64,000 nt of DNA from Nocardia carnea NBRC 14403 (GTDB taxonomy: Bacteria > Actinomycetota > Actinomycetes > Mycobacteriales > Mycobacteriaceae): positions 1 to 64,000 of the forward strand of contig NZ_BAFV01000025.1 of the NCBI RefSeq assembly GCF_000308515.1, written 5' to 3'. Of this stretch, positions 1-8,141 are shown piece by piece. The notes beneath the pieces were generated by a model. The model saw only the letters and a program-made list of their open reading frames with translations, did not search any database and had not been told where the DNA came from. Position numbers and translations under genes: made by a program. Numbering within the stretch: position 1 is the first letter of the stretch; every line of letters begins with the position of its first letter.

Positions 1-650
1 ATGAGCGCCGCGAACCCCACCATCGGTGCCGTCCCCGGTTCCGACATCGGCGGGCCCGATTGCGCCCCGAACCAGGCCAGCGCGGCCTTGAGCCGTTCAT
101 CGTCGAACCAGCTGTCCAGCAGCGCGTCACCGGTCTGCAGGAATTCCCGCGACAGGGCGCTACCACCCGCACGGGCATCCAGGCCCCAGAACGAACGCAG
201 GAGATGGCCCGGGGCCGGGGCGCCCCCGAACGAGCGCATCACCCGGCTTGCGCGCGGTTTCCAGACGGCAACGAAACGCCGGTAGGCCGCCGCGTCACGG
301 TCGCCGCAGGCGGTCGCCACGGACGCGCAGGTGCGGTCGAGATCGCGGTGGAAGACGATCGGGGCCGCGCCGGTATCGGGGCAGGCGGGTACGAAGGCCC
401 ACGGGTCGCAGTCGAGATAGCGCAGGCCGAACCGGTCCAGCGCCAACTCCTCGATGATGCCGGTATGCCGGATCATCAGATGTGCCGACGATCCGCGATC
501 CACGCGATGCCCGGGGAAGCGCTCCACGGTCGACACCGCACCGCCCAGGACGCTGTCGCGTTCCAGTACGCGCACCCGGTGGCCCGCCCGGGCCAGATAA
601 CACGCGGCGACCAGCGCGTTGTGCCCGGAGCCGACGATCACCGTCGTCAT
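1..650 (-). CDS. Phytoene dehydrogenase-like FAD oxidoreductase (partial, C-terminus outside window)
   Basis: The reverse strand is open from an ATG at 650 to the window edge, giving about 216 residues. The N-terminus reads MTTVIVGSGHNALVAACYLA, a Rossmann FAD-binding signature (GxGxN, then xxxA), followed by a glutamate near residue 36 in VLERD that would bind the adenosine ribose. This is the pattern of the phytoene desaturase/PYROXD2-like amine-oxidase superfamily, which oxidises or desaturates lipophilic substrates; the substrate here cannot be told. The start overlaps the stop of the upstream acetyltransferase gene in an ATGA arrangement, so the two are probably one minus-strand operon. 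The flavin fold is secure. Membership in carotenoid synthesis is not, since no phytoene synthase is in view. Confidence 0.8.
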   Translation of the reverse strand, partial: MTTVIVGSGHNALVAACYLARAGHRVRVLERDSVLGGAVSTVERFPGHRVDRGSSAHLMIRHTGIIEELALDRFGLRYLDCDPWAFVPACPDTGAAPIVFHRDLDRTCASVATACGDRDAAAYRRFVAVWKPRASRVMRSFGGAPAPGHLLRSFWGLDARAGGSALSREFLQTGDALLDSWFDDERLKAALAWFGAQSGPPMSEPGTAPMVGFAAL

Positions 651-1267
651 GGCAGCGGAAGTGGTAACGGCCGGCCGAGAATGCCGAAGCGGCGGCTGTC
701 GCCGGCGAAGACGAAATCGCGCAGTACGTCCCGGAAACCCATCCGCCGGTACAGCCGCCAGGCGCGGTTGTCCTCGGCCGATACTTCGGGTGTGGACAGC
801 AGCACCGCGCCTTCGGGCCGGTCGCGCAGGAGTTGGCGGAGCAGGATCGCGCCGATACCGCGACCCTGCGCGCTCGGATGGACGTGCAGTTCGGTGAGTT
901 CGAAGTAGTTGCCGAGCAGCCCCTGGGTCGCCACTTCCGACCAGCCGGACCGCCGCATACCCGCGTGCACCTGCTGCTGCCACCACTGGTGTGGTCCGCC
1001 ACGATAGCCGTAGGCGATGGCGACGAGGGGCGAGGTGCGGATATCGAAGCCGCCGTGGTCCTCGGGGACGACTGCGGCGACGGCCTGCCAGCCGGCGCGC
1101 TGGGTGTGCTCGGTCCACATCGGCGCGCGATGGTGCTCGGTGCCGCGCGGATAGTCCATGGCCGCGACATACACCGACAGTGCGTCGTGCAGCCGGGCGC
1201 GCAGGGCGGTGACCGAGAGGTCGACGACGACCGGGGCGGGGAGATGGTTGGGTTTGACGGCGGTCAT
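647..1267 (-). CDS. GNAT family N-acetyltransferase
   Basis: This 206-residue protein carries a C-terminal GNAT fold. The acetyl-CoA pyrophosphate loop is visible as HVHPSAQGRGIGAILLRQLL, followed by EDNRAWRLYRRMGFR, the usual last helix and strand. The acceptor substrate is unknown. I chose the ATG at 1267 (MTAVKPN); the frame stays open further upstream, but that part is low-complexity arginine and proline and runs antisense into the divergent HEPN gene. A GNAT gene sits next to the dcw cluster in mycobacteria too (Rv2170-like, from memory), which supports orthology but not a function. The stop overlaps the start of the oxidoreductase by 4 nt. Confidence 0.82.
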   Translation of the reverse strand: MTAVKPNHLPAPVVVDLSVTALRARLHDALSVYVAAMDYPRGTEHHRAPMWTEHTQRAGWQAVAAVVPEDHGGFDIRTSPLVAIAYGYRGGPHQWWQQQVHAGMRRSGWSEVATQGLLGNYFELTELHVHPSAQGRGIGAILLRQLLRDRPEGAVLLSTPEVSAEDNRAWRLYRRMGFRDVLRDFVFAGDSRRFGILGRPLPLPLP

Positions 1268-1464
1268 TGCGGTATCGGTGGGCTCTTTCGCGGTCGGCGG
1301 GGCGGAGCTGGGACTTTCCGGCGGGCGAACATGTCGGTGGTCGTCTCTATATTCAAGCTCGAGCCAAACGTTCGAATACCTGTTCGGCCCCCACGGTGCA
1401 CGCTCAGCCTGCCATACCGGCGGACCGCCACGGGGGTCGGCGGGGGAGATACGGAGGGACGGCC

Positions 1465-1899
1465 ATGGCGGAACGAAACGTTCACCCGGGTCAATCGGGG
1501 CGCGCGGGGATGCTGCTGCAACGCGCCGACGGACTGTTGATGGAAGCGGCGGGGGAGCACGACCCCCGGGAGCGATTCCGGGTCGCATATCTGGCCGCGT
1601 TGCGTGGGGCGGGGGCGGTACTGGCACTCACCGGCGCCGATTCCGCGCCGCGGGCCCGCTCGCGTAACGCCTGGGTGATGCTGCAGCGCGCCGCGCCCGA
1701 ATTCGTGATGTGGGCGGACTATTTCAGCGGCCATTCCGCGACCCGTGCGGCGCTGGAGGCCGGTCTGCCGCGCGAAATCGGCGAGACCCGCGCCGATGAG
1801 TTCTACGCACGGGTGGGCGCATTCCTTCACGATGTGGAGGATCTGATCGCACCGGCGGCGCGGTTGCGTGCCGCGGGGGACGGGAACGATACGCCGTGA
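1465..1899 (+). CDS. SAV_6107-type HEPN domain protein
   Basis: This is a small helical protein of 144 residues. The start MAERNVHPGQ is supported by GGAGGG at 1453-1458, 6 nt upstream of the ATG. Visible features are a repeated-helix layout with LLQRADGLLMEAA, then RFRVAYLAALRGAGAVLAL, then WVMLQRAAPEFVMWADYF. This matches the actinobacterial HEPN family typified by Streptomyces SAV_6107, which is commonly found beside the dcw cluster. HEPN domains are often nucleic-acid-binding or RNase modules, but the RxxxxH catalytic motif of toxin HEPNs is not evident, so no enzymatic role is claimed. It is transcribed divergently from the acetyltransferase and alone. Confidence 0.75.
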   Translation: MAERNVHPGQSGRAGMLLQRADGLLMEAAGEHDPRERFRVAYLAALRGAGAVLALTGADSAPRARSRNAWVMLQRAAPEFVMWADYFSGHSATRAALEAGLPREIGETRADEFYARVGAFLHDVEDLIAPAARLRAAGDGNDTP

Positions 1900-2290
1900 G
1901 GACATAGGCAGCCCGTGCCACGGCGCCGTGAGCGGTCCGCGCGCGGCGCCGACGGGAAGAGGCATCGGCTCGGTATGTCAACGAACAGCAGAGCGGGGCC
2001 GGGCCGGAAGATCCCGGATGAGTAGGTGCTGCCGACCGGTGGGGCCGCCCGCGGCCGACGACGCACCCCCGGCGTCGGGCGCGGCGCGCTTGCGCTTGCG
2101 CCGGCACGGGTCGTCTACCACGGCTTTCGGTACTTGCCGGGCTCGCTGCGATCACGAAGTTCGCTCGGCTGTACCCATATGGTGGTACGGCTCTGAGGGA
2201 ACTCGTATCATTGGTGACAGATAGCCGCCAAGGGGTTATCTGTCGCCTACCCGGAGGCGACAGCCACGTCCTAGTGCCGGGGGAGGTACC
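1900..2290. other. 391-bp intergenic region upstream of the DUF3040 gene
   Basis: I see no convincing gene here. The last 80 bases hold overlapping inverted repeats described separately (2213-2263). GGGGAGG at 2280-2286 is the ribosome-binding site of the next gene. Confidence 0.6.
2213..2263 (+). promoter_or_regulatory. Two mutually exclusive hairpins in the DUF3040 leader
   Basis: GGTGACAGATA (2213-2223) pairs with TATCTGTCGCC (2237-2247), a near-perfect 11-bp stem. CTGTCGCC (2240-2247) also pairs perfectly with GGCGACAG (2256-2263), with an 8-nt loop. The middle arm is shared, so only one hairpin can form at a time. The block ends about 27 nt before the GTG start of the DUF3040 gene. It could be an attenuator-like RNA switch or three half-sites for a DNA-binding protein. 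The repeats are certain; the function is inferred. Confidence 0.5.
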
Positions 2291-2725
2291 GTGCCACTCT
2301 CCGAGCACGAGCAGCGCATGCTCGAACAGATCGAGAGCGCTCTCTATGCTGAGGATCCGAAGTTTGCGTCGTCCGTCCGCGGCGGACGCTTCCGTACGCC
2401 GTCGAGTCGCCGCAGACTCCAGGCTGCGGCCCTGTTCTTGATAGGCCTCGTCCTGCTGATCGCCGGTATCGCCCTTCCGGTGCGGCCCGGTGGTTTCCCG
2501 ATCATCAGTTTGATCGGATTCATCGTGATGTTCGGTGCGGGAGTTCTGGTCCTGCTCGGCGGAACGAAGGGCGGACCGGCGGATGGGGGCGATACGTCCC
2601 CGAACGATCCGCCGGCCGCGTCGGGATCGTCGCCGCGCGGCGGTGGTCGCGGTCGGCAACGCCGCTCCGGTGGATTCACCGAGCGGATGGAAGACCGGTT
2701 CCGTAGAAGGTTCGAACAGGAGTAG
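2291..2725 (+). CDS. DUF3040 domain membrane protein
   Basis: This 144-residue protein starts at GTG with a strong GGGGAGG site 4 nt upstream. The N-terminus MPLSEHEQRMLEQIESALYA with following EDPKFASSVR is the hallmark of DUF3040, a short cytoplasmic amphipathic segment. Two membrane helices follow (about residues 47-64 and 69-88), and the tail is hydrophilic and rich in Gly, Ser, Arg and Asp. The family is actinobacterial and of unknown biochemical function. A homologue (Rv2169c-like, from memory) lies between the acetyltransferase and mraZ in mycobacteria, so the synteny is conserved. The gene is followed at once by a strong terminator, so it is separate from the dcw transcript. Confidence 0.85.
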   Translation: MPLSEHEQRMLEQIESALYAEDPKFASSVRGGRFRTPSSRRRLQAAALFLIGLVLLIAGIALPVRPGGFPIISLIGFIVMFGAGVLVLLGGTKGGPADGGDTSPNDPPAASGSSPRGGGRGRQRRSGGFTERMEDRFRRRFEQE

Positions 2726-2754
2726 TAGCCCGCCGGGCGAACCTCCCACATATT

Positions 2755-2805
2755 GCGCCGACAGCGATGCCGCACCGGAATCCGGTGCGGCATCGCTGTC
2801 GGCGC
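2755..2805. terminator. Perfect 25-bp inverted repeat terminator after the DUF3040 gene
   Basis: The left arm 2755-2779 (beginning GCGCCGACAGCG) and right arm 2781-2805 are perfectly complementary around a single central base at 2780, so in RNA the innermost pairs must open to form a loop. TTGTC follows. It ends 30 nt after the DUF3040 stop and should isolate that gene from the dcw promoter. Confidence 0.85.
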
Positions 2806-3085
2806 TTGTCCGGTGCCGTGCGGCCCGGCCCTCTGGCCGGGCCCGGCGAACGCCCGGACACCTCTTCCCACTTCCCCCCACCGGAGCCCTCCACGACGCC
2901 CCACTGCACGCGGTGACGGTGCGTGAACAGGAGGTTTGCTGGAAGTTGACGGGGACCGTTCGGTTCTCCGCGTGCGGACGCGCGCAGGGAGGCAGAGCGC
3001 GCGAAAAGTTCGCTCGGCCCGTGATAGCTGGGGTGACCTGCGAAATCCGTGAACCGGGGAGCCACATCACCCCGTGTTTCGATTG

Positions 3086-3113
3086 AAAGTGGGGGAAAGT
3101 GGGGTAATGTGGA
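3086..3113 (+). promoter_or_regulatory. MraZ operator: three direct repeats at 10-bp spacing
   Basis: GTGGG occurs at 3089-3093 and 3099-3103, and GTGGA at 3109-3113, each preceded by an A/T-rich triplet (AAA, AAA, TAAT). The exact 10-bp period is the arrangement described for MraZ binding sites (TGGG-type repeats separated by 5 nt), which place MraZ subunits on one face of the helix. The array lies 87 nt before the mraZ start, so autoregulation of the dcw operon is the natural reading. Binding itself is inferred from family knowledge. Confidence 0.7.
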
Positions 3114-3199
3114 GCGCGCACTACAGGAGAGGCCGTAAGGCGCTCGGCCGGCCCAGCCGGCCAACACCATTCGAGGTGGTCCGGTAGGAGGTATCGGGG

Positions 3200-3631
3200 T
3201 TGTTTCTCGGTACTTACACACCTCGGTTGGACGACAAGGGGCGACTCACGTTGCCCGCGAAGTTTCGAGACGATCTGGCGGGAGGGTTGATGGTCACCAA
3301 AGGACAGGACCACAGCCTGGCCGTCTATCCGAAGGAAGAGTTCAGTGCGCTCGCCCGGCGAGCTGCTTCGGCATCCCGGAGCAATCCGCAGGCGCGGGCA
3401 TTCATCCGGGCGCTGGCGGCGGGAACCGACGAACAGCGGCTGGATACGCAGGGCCGGATCGTATTGTCGGCCGAACATCGCCGGTACGCCAACCTCACCC
3501 GCGACTGCACGGTCATCGGTTCGGTGGACTTCCTGGAGATTTGGGACAAGCAGGCGTGGGAGACCTACCTCGCCGAACACGAGGAGGACTACGCGCAAGC
3601 GAGAGACGAGGCACTGGGCGGAATCTTCTAG
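3200..3631 (+). CDS. mraZ: Transcriptional regulator MraZ
   Basis: This is a 143-residue AbrB-like DNA-binding protein, the standard length. It begins [19 protein letters not shown], the strongly conserved first MraZ domain; the second domain repeats the fold around [15 protein letters not shown] (about residues 79-93). The start is a TTG with AGGAGG at 3186-3191, 8 nt upstream; no other in-frame start fits the conserved N-terminus. MraZ forms ring oligomers that bind direct repeats upstream of the operon and repress dcw transcription. It is the first gene of the cluster, 264 nt before rsmH. Confidence 0.97.
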   Translation: MFLGTYTPRLDDKGRLTLPAKFRDDLAGGLMVTKGQDHSLAVYPKEEFSALARRAASASRSNPQARAFIRALAAGTDEQRLDTQGRIVLSAEHRRYANLTRDCTVIGSVDFLEIWDKQAWETYLAEHEEDYAQARDEALGGIF

Positions 3632-3895
3632 CCCGCGGCGAGTGCCACGCGGCCTCTGCCCGGATGCGGACCCTGACGTACTTCCCCGACGCCAGGTGCC
3701 GCTTCGGTCAGAGACCCCGCGGCATTCGTCCGGTCACCGATTTCCTTTTGTCGCACATTCTGTGGCCGTCCCCGTCGCGGTGGCGGCGCCGCATCTCACG
3801 CATATTTCCGCACCGCTTCGGCGACGGCATCCACGCCGGCGCCGCGGTCCGATACGACCCGCAGCCGGTCGCAAGGCACAATTCCGGGAGGTCAG

Positions 3896-4873
3896 GTGAA
3901 CCGTGAGCAGCACGGCACGCGACACGTCCCTGTTCTGCTCACTCGCGCGGCGGAATTGCTCGACCCGGCACTCGACCGGCCGGATGCGGTGTACCTCGAC
4001 GCCACCCTCGGGCTGGGTGGCCATGCCGAATACTTCCTGCGGACCCATCCCGGTCTGCGCCTGGTAGGGCTGGACCGGGATACCGACGCACTGTCCCATG
4101 CCGCCGAACGGTTACGGCCTTTCCGGGACCGGATCACTCTGGTGCACACCCGCTACGACGGGATAGCCGATGCGCTCGCCGAGGCGGGGTTGCCCGCGAC
4201 GGGGTCGGTGCACGGCCTGTTGATGGACCTCGGTGTCTCGTCCATGCAATTGGACGAAGCCGAACGCGGTTTCGCCTATTCGGTGGACGCGCCGCTGGAT
4301 ATGCGGATGGATCCGACCACCGGTCCTACGGCCGCCGATGTGCTCAACACCTACAGTCACGGTGAACTCGCCCGGGTGCTGAAAACCTATGGCGAGGAAC
4401 GATTCGCGGGCAAGATCGCGTCGGAGGTCATACGCCGCCGGGCCAAGCAGCCGTTCCGGACCAGTGCCGAATTGGTGAGCCTGCTCTACGACGCCATCCC
4501 CGCGGCCGCCCGGCGAACGGGCGGACATCCGGCCAAACGCACCTTCCAGGCCCTGCGGGTGGAGGTGAATGCCGAACTGGAGTCGCTACGGGCCGCGCTG
4601 CCCGCCGCGCTGGACGCGTTGTGCCCCGGTGGGCGGATCGTCGTCATGTCGTATCAGTCGCTCGAAGACCGGGTGGTCAAACACGAACTGGCGGACCGGG
4701 CGAAATCGCGGACGCCGGTGGACCTTCCGGTCGAACTGCCCGGTATGGGCCCGCTGTTCCGGATCCTGACCCGCGGCGCCGAACAGGCGAGCGCCGCGGA
4801 GATCGAGGACAACCCGCGCGCGGCGCCGGTCCGGATGCGGGCCGCGGAGAAGATCGTGCAGGAGGCGGTATGA
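3896..4873 (+). CDS. rsmH: 16S rRNA (cytosine-1402-N4)-methyltransferase RsmH (MraW)
   Basis: This protein methylates N4 of C1402 in 16S rRNA using S-adenosylmethionine, tuning the ribosomal P site. It has 325 residues, typical of the family. Visible motifs: HVPVLL near the N-terminus, the SAM-binding [14 protein letters not shown] at about residues 34-47, [20 protein letters not shown] in the middle, and the family-typical [15 protein letters not shown] segment. The start is a GTG with GGGAGGT ending only 3 nt upstream, a tight spacing. Its stop overlaps an ATG (ATGA at 4870-4873) that opens a short frame leading to ftsL. Confidence 0.96.
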   Translation: MNREQHGTRHVPVLLTRAAELLDPALDRPDAVYLDATLGLGGHAEYFLRTHPGLRLVGLDRDTDALSHAAERLRPFRDRITLVHTRYDGIADALAEAGLPATGSVHGLLMDLGVSSMQLDEAERGFAYSVDAPLDMRMDPTTGPTAADVLNTYSHGELARVLKTYGEERFAGKIASEVIRRRAKQPFRTSAELVSLLYDAIPAAARRTGGHPAKRTFQALRVEVNAELESLRAALPAALDALCPGGRIVVMSYQSLEDRVVKHELADRAKSRTPVDLPVELPGMGPLFRILTRGAEQASAAEIEDNPRAAPVRMRAAEKIVQEAV

Positions 4874-5112
4874 AGCGGCACCCCCGCCCGTCCGTGCGTA
4901 CCTTATCCGATCCTGTGGGTATATCGAATTCGATTGTCCCCGAACCAAATATCGAGTACTACAAGGTGTATGCGGTACCCGTGTACCGCACCGTGAGCAG
5001 GTGTCCGGCGGCACCGGAGGAGAAGCGGTCGGACACAGCGGACGGATACAGCACAAGGGCACGCGCCAGGACGTCGCGGGCCATCACACCGATACGGGGG
5101 TGTCTGGTATGA
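4870..5112 (+). CDS. Candidate 80-residue linker ORF between rsmH and ftsL
   Basis: An open frame begins [12 protein letters not shown] at an ATG overlapping the rsmH stop (ATGA), has AGGAGG at 4860-4865 just 4 nt upstream, and ends in a TGA that overlaps the ftsL ATG at 5109-5111. It would therefore be translationally coupled on both sides. Against it: the third codon positions are much less GC-rich than in neighbours (codons such as ATA, AAT, TTA, TAT), no domain or membrane segment is recognisable, and it contains a perfect hairpin (4971-4990). It may be an untranslated spacer with an internal promoter, or a reinitiation leader for ftsL. Confidence 0.3.
   Translation: MKRHPRPSVRTLSDPVGISNSIVPEPNIEYYKVYAVPVYRTVSRCPAAPEEKRSDTADGYSTRARARTSRAITPIRGCLV
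4971..4990. repeat. Inverted repeat in the rsmH-ftsL spacer
   Basis: TGCGGTAC (4971-4978) and GTACCGCA (4983-4990) are perfect complements separated by CCGT. The repeat sits about 120 nt before ftsL in an unusually AT-rich stretch. An operator or an RNA hairpin are both possible. Confidence 0.55.
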
Positions 5113-6125
5113 GTGTGGGAACACGTACCGAAATCGGGCGGCCGGCCCGGCGCGCACACAGCGCCGAGCGGGTGAAATCCGGTGCGGCACAGCGGGCCTA
5201 CGAGCGCCGCCGGCAGCGGGTGACGACACCCGCCGCGCCGGCCGGTTCGGAACTGACCGGGCGGGCGCCGTTCGTCGCCGCGATCCTGGCCATGTTCGGC
5301 TGTGGCCTGGCGCTGACGCTGGTCCTGACGACGCGCGCCGCCGAGGACAGCTACCAGCTCAGCGATGCTCGCGAGGCCAACCGGGTGCTCTCCGACGAAC
5401 GTGCGGCGTTGCAGCGGGAAGTGGCCGCGGCCGATTCCGCTCCCGTACTCGCCGCCCGCGCCCGGGAACTCGGCATGATTCCCGCCGACGACCCCGCTCG
5501 CCTGGTGGTGGCGCCGGACGGAACGATCACTGTGGTCGGTGAGCCCGCGCCGGCGCAGGGCCCGCCCGCACCGCCGCTGAACGCGCCGCCGCGGACGGCC
5601 TCGCCCAACGGCGCAGATCCCGGGGAGCGGGTCGTTCCGGTGCCCGCTACGCCGCCGGTGCCCGCCGGGAGTGCCGATCCGGGCAATGTGCTGGCCGCCC
5701 CGGGCGCCGACCCCGCACAGCCGCAGCCGGTGCCGGCACCCGGCGGCGCACCGGTACCGGGTCAGCCGCCCGCGGATACCGGCCCCGCGCCGGACAATGC
5801 CGGCGCGCCGGCTGCTCCGGTCCCGGGGAACGAGGCGGCACCTCCCGCTGTTCCGGGTCTCGGCGCGCCTGCTGCGGGTGCTCCCGCTCCGGTGGATGGT
5901 GCCGCGGTGCCGGATCCGGCCGCACCGGGCGCGGCCGCCGTGCCGCCACCGGCTCCGGTGGGTTCGAACGAAAGCTCGGCCCCGGCCGTACCGCCGCCTG
6001 CCGGCGCGCCGGTCGCCGGGGAAGGTCCGGCCGCCGGTGACGGCGGCGCGGCTGTACCGCCACCGGCTCCGGCCGGGGTGCCCGCGGGGGCCCCGGGAGC
6101 GGTTGCCGGGGAGGAGATGCGGTGA
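5109..6125 (+). CDS. ftsL: FtsL-like septum formation initiator with long Pro/Ala tail
   Basis: This is a divisome membrane protein that partners FtsQ and DivIC-type proteins and FtsW/FtsI. From the ATG at 5109 (GGGGG at 5096-5100, 8 nt upstream) it has 338 residues. A basic cytoplasmic N-terminus is followed by one membrane helix (about residues 53-74, PFVAAILAMFGCGLALTLVL), then a coiled-coil segment EANRVLSDERAALQREVAA and the RELGMIP motif seen in FtsL/DivIC proteins. About 200 residues of Pro/Ala/Gly-rich low-complexity sequence follow, which would span the periplasm. Actinobacterial FtsL proteins are known to carry such extensions. The stop overlaps the ftsI GTG (GTGA). Confidence 0.85.
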   Translation: MSVGTRTEIGRPARRAHSAERVKSGAAQRAYERRRQRVTTPAAPAGSELTGRAPFVAAILAMFGCGLALTLVLTTRAAEDSYQLSDAREANRVLSDERAALQREVAAADSAPVLAARARELGMIPADDPARLVVAPDGTITVVGEPAPAQGPPAPPLNAPPRTASPNGADPGERVVPVPATPPVPAGSADPGNVLAAPGADPAQPQPVPAPGGAPVPGQPPADTGPAPDNAGAPAAPVPGNEAAPPAVPGLGAPAAGAPAPVDGAAVPDPAAPGAAAVPPPAPVGSNESSAPAVPPPAGAPVAGEGPAAGDGGAAVPPPAPAGVPAGAPGAVAGEEMR

Positions 6126-8050
6126 ATCCGCGCGGGTCGGGACGCGGGCGCGGCGTGCCGAAGTCCCGTACCGCGGGGAACCGGGGTTCCGCGAAGGGCC
6201 GTCCGGCCCCCGGCCGGCCCAAACGTTCGCGGGCCGGTGCGAAAAAGGACGGGCCCGTGCGGCTGCGGCTGGGCGTGGGCCGGGTGATCATGCTCGTCGC
6301 GCTGACCGTGGTGGCGGTGCAGCTGCTGTGGATCCAGACCATTTCCGCGCCCGCACTTTCCGCGCAGGCGGCCGGACAGCGGACCACCTACCAGGACCTG
6401 CCCGCCACCCGCGGAACTGTCACCGACCGGCACGGTAAATCGCTGGCACTCACGGTGATCGCGCAGGCGTTGAGCTTCCAGCCGGTGCGGGTGCGCAAAG
6501 ATCTCGCCGACGCCCGGGCCGCGGACGATACCGCGCCCGAACCCGATGAGCGCCTGCAGGAGATCGCGCGCACCGTACATGAAGTGCTCGGCCCCGACGG
6601 GCCCGAAGAGGACGAACTGCTGGACAAACTGCGCAGCGACGAACCTTTCGTGTATCTGGCCCGCAATGTCGATCCCCGTAAGGCCGACACCATTACCGCG
6701 AAGTTCCCCGAGGTCGGGTCGGAACGGCAGGACCTGCGTGAATATCCGGGCGGCTCGCTCGCGGCGAATATCGTCGGCGCCACCGGATGGGACGGGCACG
6801 GCCGGGTCGGTCTGGAGGGGGCGCTGGATTCGGCACTCGCCGGTACCGACGGTTCCTATACCTACGATCGCGGGTCCGACGGCGCGGTCATCCCGGGTAG
6901 CTGGCGCGACCGCCAGCCCGCGGTGGACGGTAACGATGTCGAACTCACCATCGACTCGTATCTGCAGTACTACGTGCAGCAGCAGATCCAGCAGGCCAAG
7001 GACCGATCGGGCGCGAAATCCGGGTCCGCGGTGGTGCTGGATGCCAAAACCGGCCAGGTCCTGGCGATGGCCAACGACAATACGTTCAACCCTGCCCTGG
7101 GACCGGAACACTGGGATCCCGCCGGACTGGACAACCCCTCGGTGACCCAGCCGTTCGAACCGGGGTCGGTGAACAAGGTGGTGACCGCCGCGGCCGCCAT
7201 CGAACACGGCCTCACCGATCCGCAGGAAGTGCACCAGGTTCCCGGCAAGATCCAGATGTCGGGGGTGACCGTCGGCGATGCCTGGGAGCACGGCGTCGAG
7301 CCCTACACCACCACCGGAATTTTCGGGAAATCCTCCAATGTCGGCACCCTGATGCTGGCGCAGCGCATCGGGGAGGACCGGTTCGCCGATATGCTCGACC
7401 GATTCGGCCTGGGCCGGCGGACCGGGGTCGGCTTGCCCGCGGAGAGTTCGGGTCTGCTGCCCGCCCGCGATCAGTGGTCCGGAGGGACCTTCGCGAACCT
7501 GCCGATCGGGCAGGGGCTTTCGATGACGACACTGCAGATGACGAGTATGTACCAGGCCATTGCGAACGACGGGGTGCGGGTGCCGCCGCGGATCCTGCGC
7601 GCGACGGTCGCACCGGACGGTTCGCGCAGCGAGGAACCGGCACCCGAGGGAGTGCGGGTGGTGAGCCCGGAAACCGCCCGCACCGTGCGGACGATGTTCC
7701 AGTCGGTGGTCCAGGACGATCCGACCGGCGTCCAGACCGGTACCGGGGCCGCCGCGGCCGTCGAGGGGTACCGGATCGCCGGGAAGACCGGAACCGCGCA
7801 GAAGGTGGACCCGGACTGTGGCTGCTATTCCAGCGATTCCTACTGGATCACCTTCGCTGGTATCGCGCCCGCGGACGACCCCCGGTATGTGATCGGATTG
7901 ATGCTGGACGCACCGCAACGCAGCTCCGACGGCGGCGGTGGACAGTCGGTGGCGCCGCTGTTCCACGATATCGCCTCCTGGGCGCTGCAGCGCGACCGGA
8001 TACCGCCGTCGCGGCAACCGGAGCAACAGTTCGTCCTGCAGGCGTCGTGA
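6122..8050 (+). CDS. ftsI: Peptidoglycan transpeptidase FtsI (PBP3, PbpB)
   Basis: This is the class B penicillin-binding protein that cross-links septal peptidoglycan with its SEDS partner FtsW. It has 642 residues, with a basic cytoplasmic tail, a membrane helix at about 53-72 and the pedestal motif [11 protein letters not shown] near 95-105. The transpeptidase motifs are intact: S349-V-N-K352 (nucleophile Ser349), S404-S-N406 and K555-T-G-T558. A DCGCYS stretch after KTGT contains two cysteines and could form a disulfide. The start is a GTG overlapping the ftsL stop. It lies in the dcw operon between ftsL and murE and acts at the septum. Confidence 0.97.
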   Translation: MNPRGSGRGRGVPKSRTAGNRGSAKGRPAPGRPKRSRAGAKKDGPVRLRLGVGRVIMLVALTVVAVQLLWIQTISAPALSAQAAGQRTTYQDLPATRGTVTDRHGKSLALTVIAQALSFQPVRVRKDLADARAADDTAPEPDERLQEIARTVHEVLGPDGPEEDELLDKLRSDEPFVYLARNVDPRKADTITAKFPEVGSERQDLREYPGGSLAANIVGATGWDGHGRVGLEGALDSALAGTDGSYTYDRGSDGAVIPGSWRDRQPAVDGNDVELTIDSYLQYYVQQQIQQAKDRSGAKSGSAVVLDAKTGQVLAMANDNTFNPALGPEHWDPAGLDNPSVTQPFEPGSVNKVVTAAAAIEHGLTDPQEVHQVPGKIQMSGVTVGDAWEHGVEPYTTTGIFGKSSNVGTLMLAQRIGEDRFADMLDRFGLGRRTGVGLPAESSGLLPARDQWSGGTFANLPIGQGLSMTTLQMTSMYQAIANDGVRVPPRILRATVAPDGSRSEEPAPEGVRVVSPETARTVRTMFQSVVQDDPTGVQTGTGAAAAVEGYRIAGKTGTAQKVDPDCGCYSSDSYWITFAGIAPADDPRYVIGLMLDAPQRSSDGGGGQSVAPLFHDIASWALQRDRIPPSRQPEQQFVLQAS

Positions 8051-8141
8051 TTCGGCGAACCGGCTTACCCGGCCCGGACGCGGCGTCGGTAACCTGACTC
8101 GTCGTCGTATCCGCGCGCTACATCATGCAGAGAGGAACCCC

